In this document: piece after piece, positions 14,018 to 14,283 of the stretch
Layout: every line of letters begins with the position of its first letter
Numbering within the stretch: the stretch's first letter is position 1
From: Actinomycetota bacterium
Lineage (GTDB): Bacteria > Actinomycetota > Acidimicrobiia > Acidimicrobiales > BP-101
NCBI GenBank assembly: GCA_030838265.1
Contig: JAUTXA010000187.1
Location: 1 to 14,283, forward strand
Reading direction: 5' to 3'
DNA length: 14,283 nucleotides
Position numbers and translations under genes: made by a program
The notes under the pieces: model-generated
Seen by the model: only the letters and a program-made list of their open reading frames with translations
Databases searched by the model: none
Told to the model about the DNA's origin: nothing

Positions 14018-14283
14018 GTGCTCGAACTGGCCATCCTGGGGCTGCTTAAAGAGCAGGAGCTCCACGGCTACGAGCTGAAGAAGCGGCTGGGCGACACGCT
14101 CGGGCCACTGTCGAGCGTTTCCTTCGGGTCGCTGTACCCCGCCCTCAACCGCCTCGAGGCGGCCGGCGCGGTCAAGGCCGTCGAAGCGGCGTCGGCCGCT
14201 CCGCCCATTCCTATGACGGGCTCGCTCAAGGGTGTGCTCGTCGCCTTCAGGGCCCGACGGGTCGCTACCCGCGGCAGCCGAGG
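14018..14283 (+). CDS. PadR family transcriptional regulator (5' part)
   Basis: The gene runs off the window end with no stop in 88 codons. The N-terminal winged-helix domain is clear: VLELAILGLLKEQELHGYELKKRL (1-24), then FGSLYPALNRLEAAGAVKAVE (36-56), the PadR recognition-helix signature. After it the sequence becomes Ala/Pro/Arg-rich (about 57-88), probably the extended wing region seen in mycobacterial Rv0047c-like members, before a missing C-terminal dimerisation part. GTG 14018 is preceded by GAGGAG four bases upstream. It is divergent from the DUF5318 gene with a 164-bp shared regulatory gap. In M. tuberculosis the equivalent gene sits next to ino1, so inositol-phosphate synthase may lie just beyond the edge. 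Regulated targets could include this cell-wall cluster; that is inference. Confidence 0.9.
   Translation, partial: MLELAILGLLKEQELHGYELKKRLGDTLGPLSSVSFGSLYPALNRLEAAGAVKAVEAASAAPPIPMTGSLKGVLVAFRARRVATRGSR

Overview
The window is high-GC DNA with densely packed genes, several GTG starts and stop/start overlaps (GTGA, TAGTG). This suggests an actinobacterium, and the gene content and order suggest a deep-branching one such as an Acidimicrobiia-like lineage; that assignment is inference. The strongest support is synteny with Mycobacterium tuberculosis, where a PadR regulator, a DUF5318 protein, ponA1, rpsF, ssb, rpsR, rplI and dnaB occur in the same order (Rv0047c to Rv0058). I see no rRNA, tRNA, CRISPR array, insertion sequence, integrase or phage gene.

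Left part (1-6020), accessory-looking: an EamA/DMT-type transporter (-), a membrane-anchored protein of unknown function (-), an alpha/beta hydrolase (+) whose ATG overlaps the ATG of the unknown gene inside one CCATGG, and a 991-residue regulator (+) made of a class III cyclase domain, a STAND/NB-ARC-type ATPase and a helical TPR-like C-terminus. The cyclase domain differs from consensus at two catalytic positions. This regulator ends directly against the end of dnaB.

Middle part (6021-10950), all on the minus strand: panB and a DUF192 gene overlap by 4 bp. They are followed by rpsF-ssb-rpsR-rplI and, after a 182-bp gap, dnaB. The four-gene set encodes ribosomal proteins S6, S18 and L9 plus the single-strand binding protein. 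S18 carries an unusual tail of about 70 residues. The rpsF leader has a hairpin with CCG in its loop, a candidate S6:S18 autoregulatory element. The gap before dnaB contains a GAAC-N4-GTTC dyad resembling an actinobacterial LexA box.

Right part (10951-14283): a 60-residue zinc-ribbon protein (+) is divergent from panB and convergent with a bifunctional class A penicillin-binding protein (-). Upstream of that lie a DUF5318 gene (-) and the start of a divergent PadR regulator gene (+) cut by the window edge. The PadR promoter region has a good -35/-10 pair followed by two near-identical palindromes, a probable autoregulatory operator.

Functionally the right two thirds is core machinery: cell-wall synthesis, pantothenate (CoA) synthesis, ribosome and replication. 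I found no clear new defence or mobile system. The most unusual items are the altered cyclase/STAND regulator, the S18 tail, the LexA-like dyad at dnaB and the tandem palindromes at padR.
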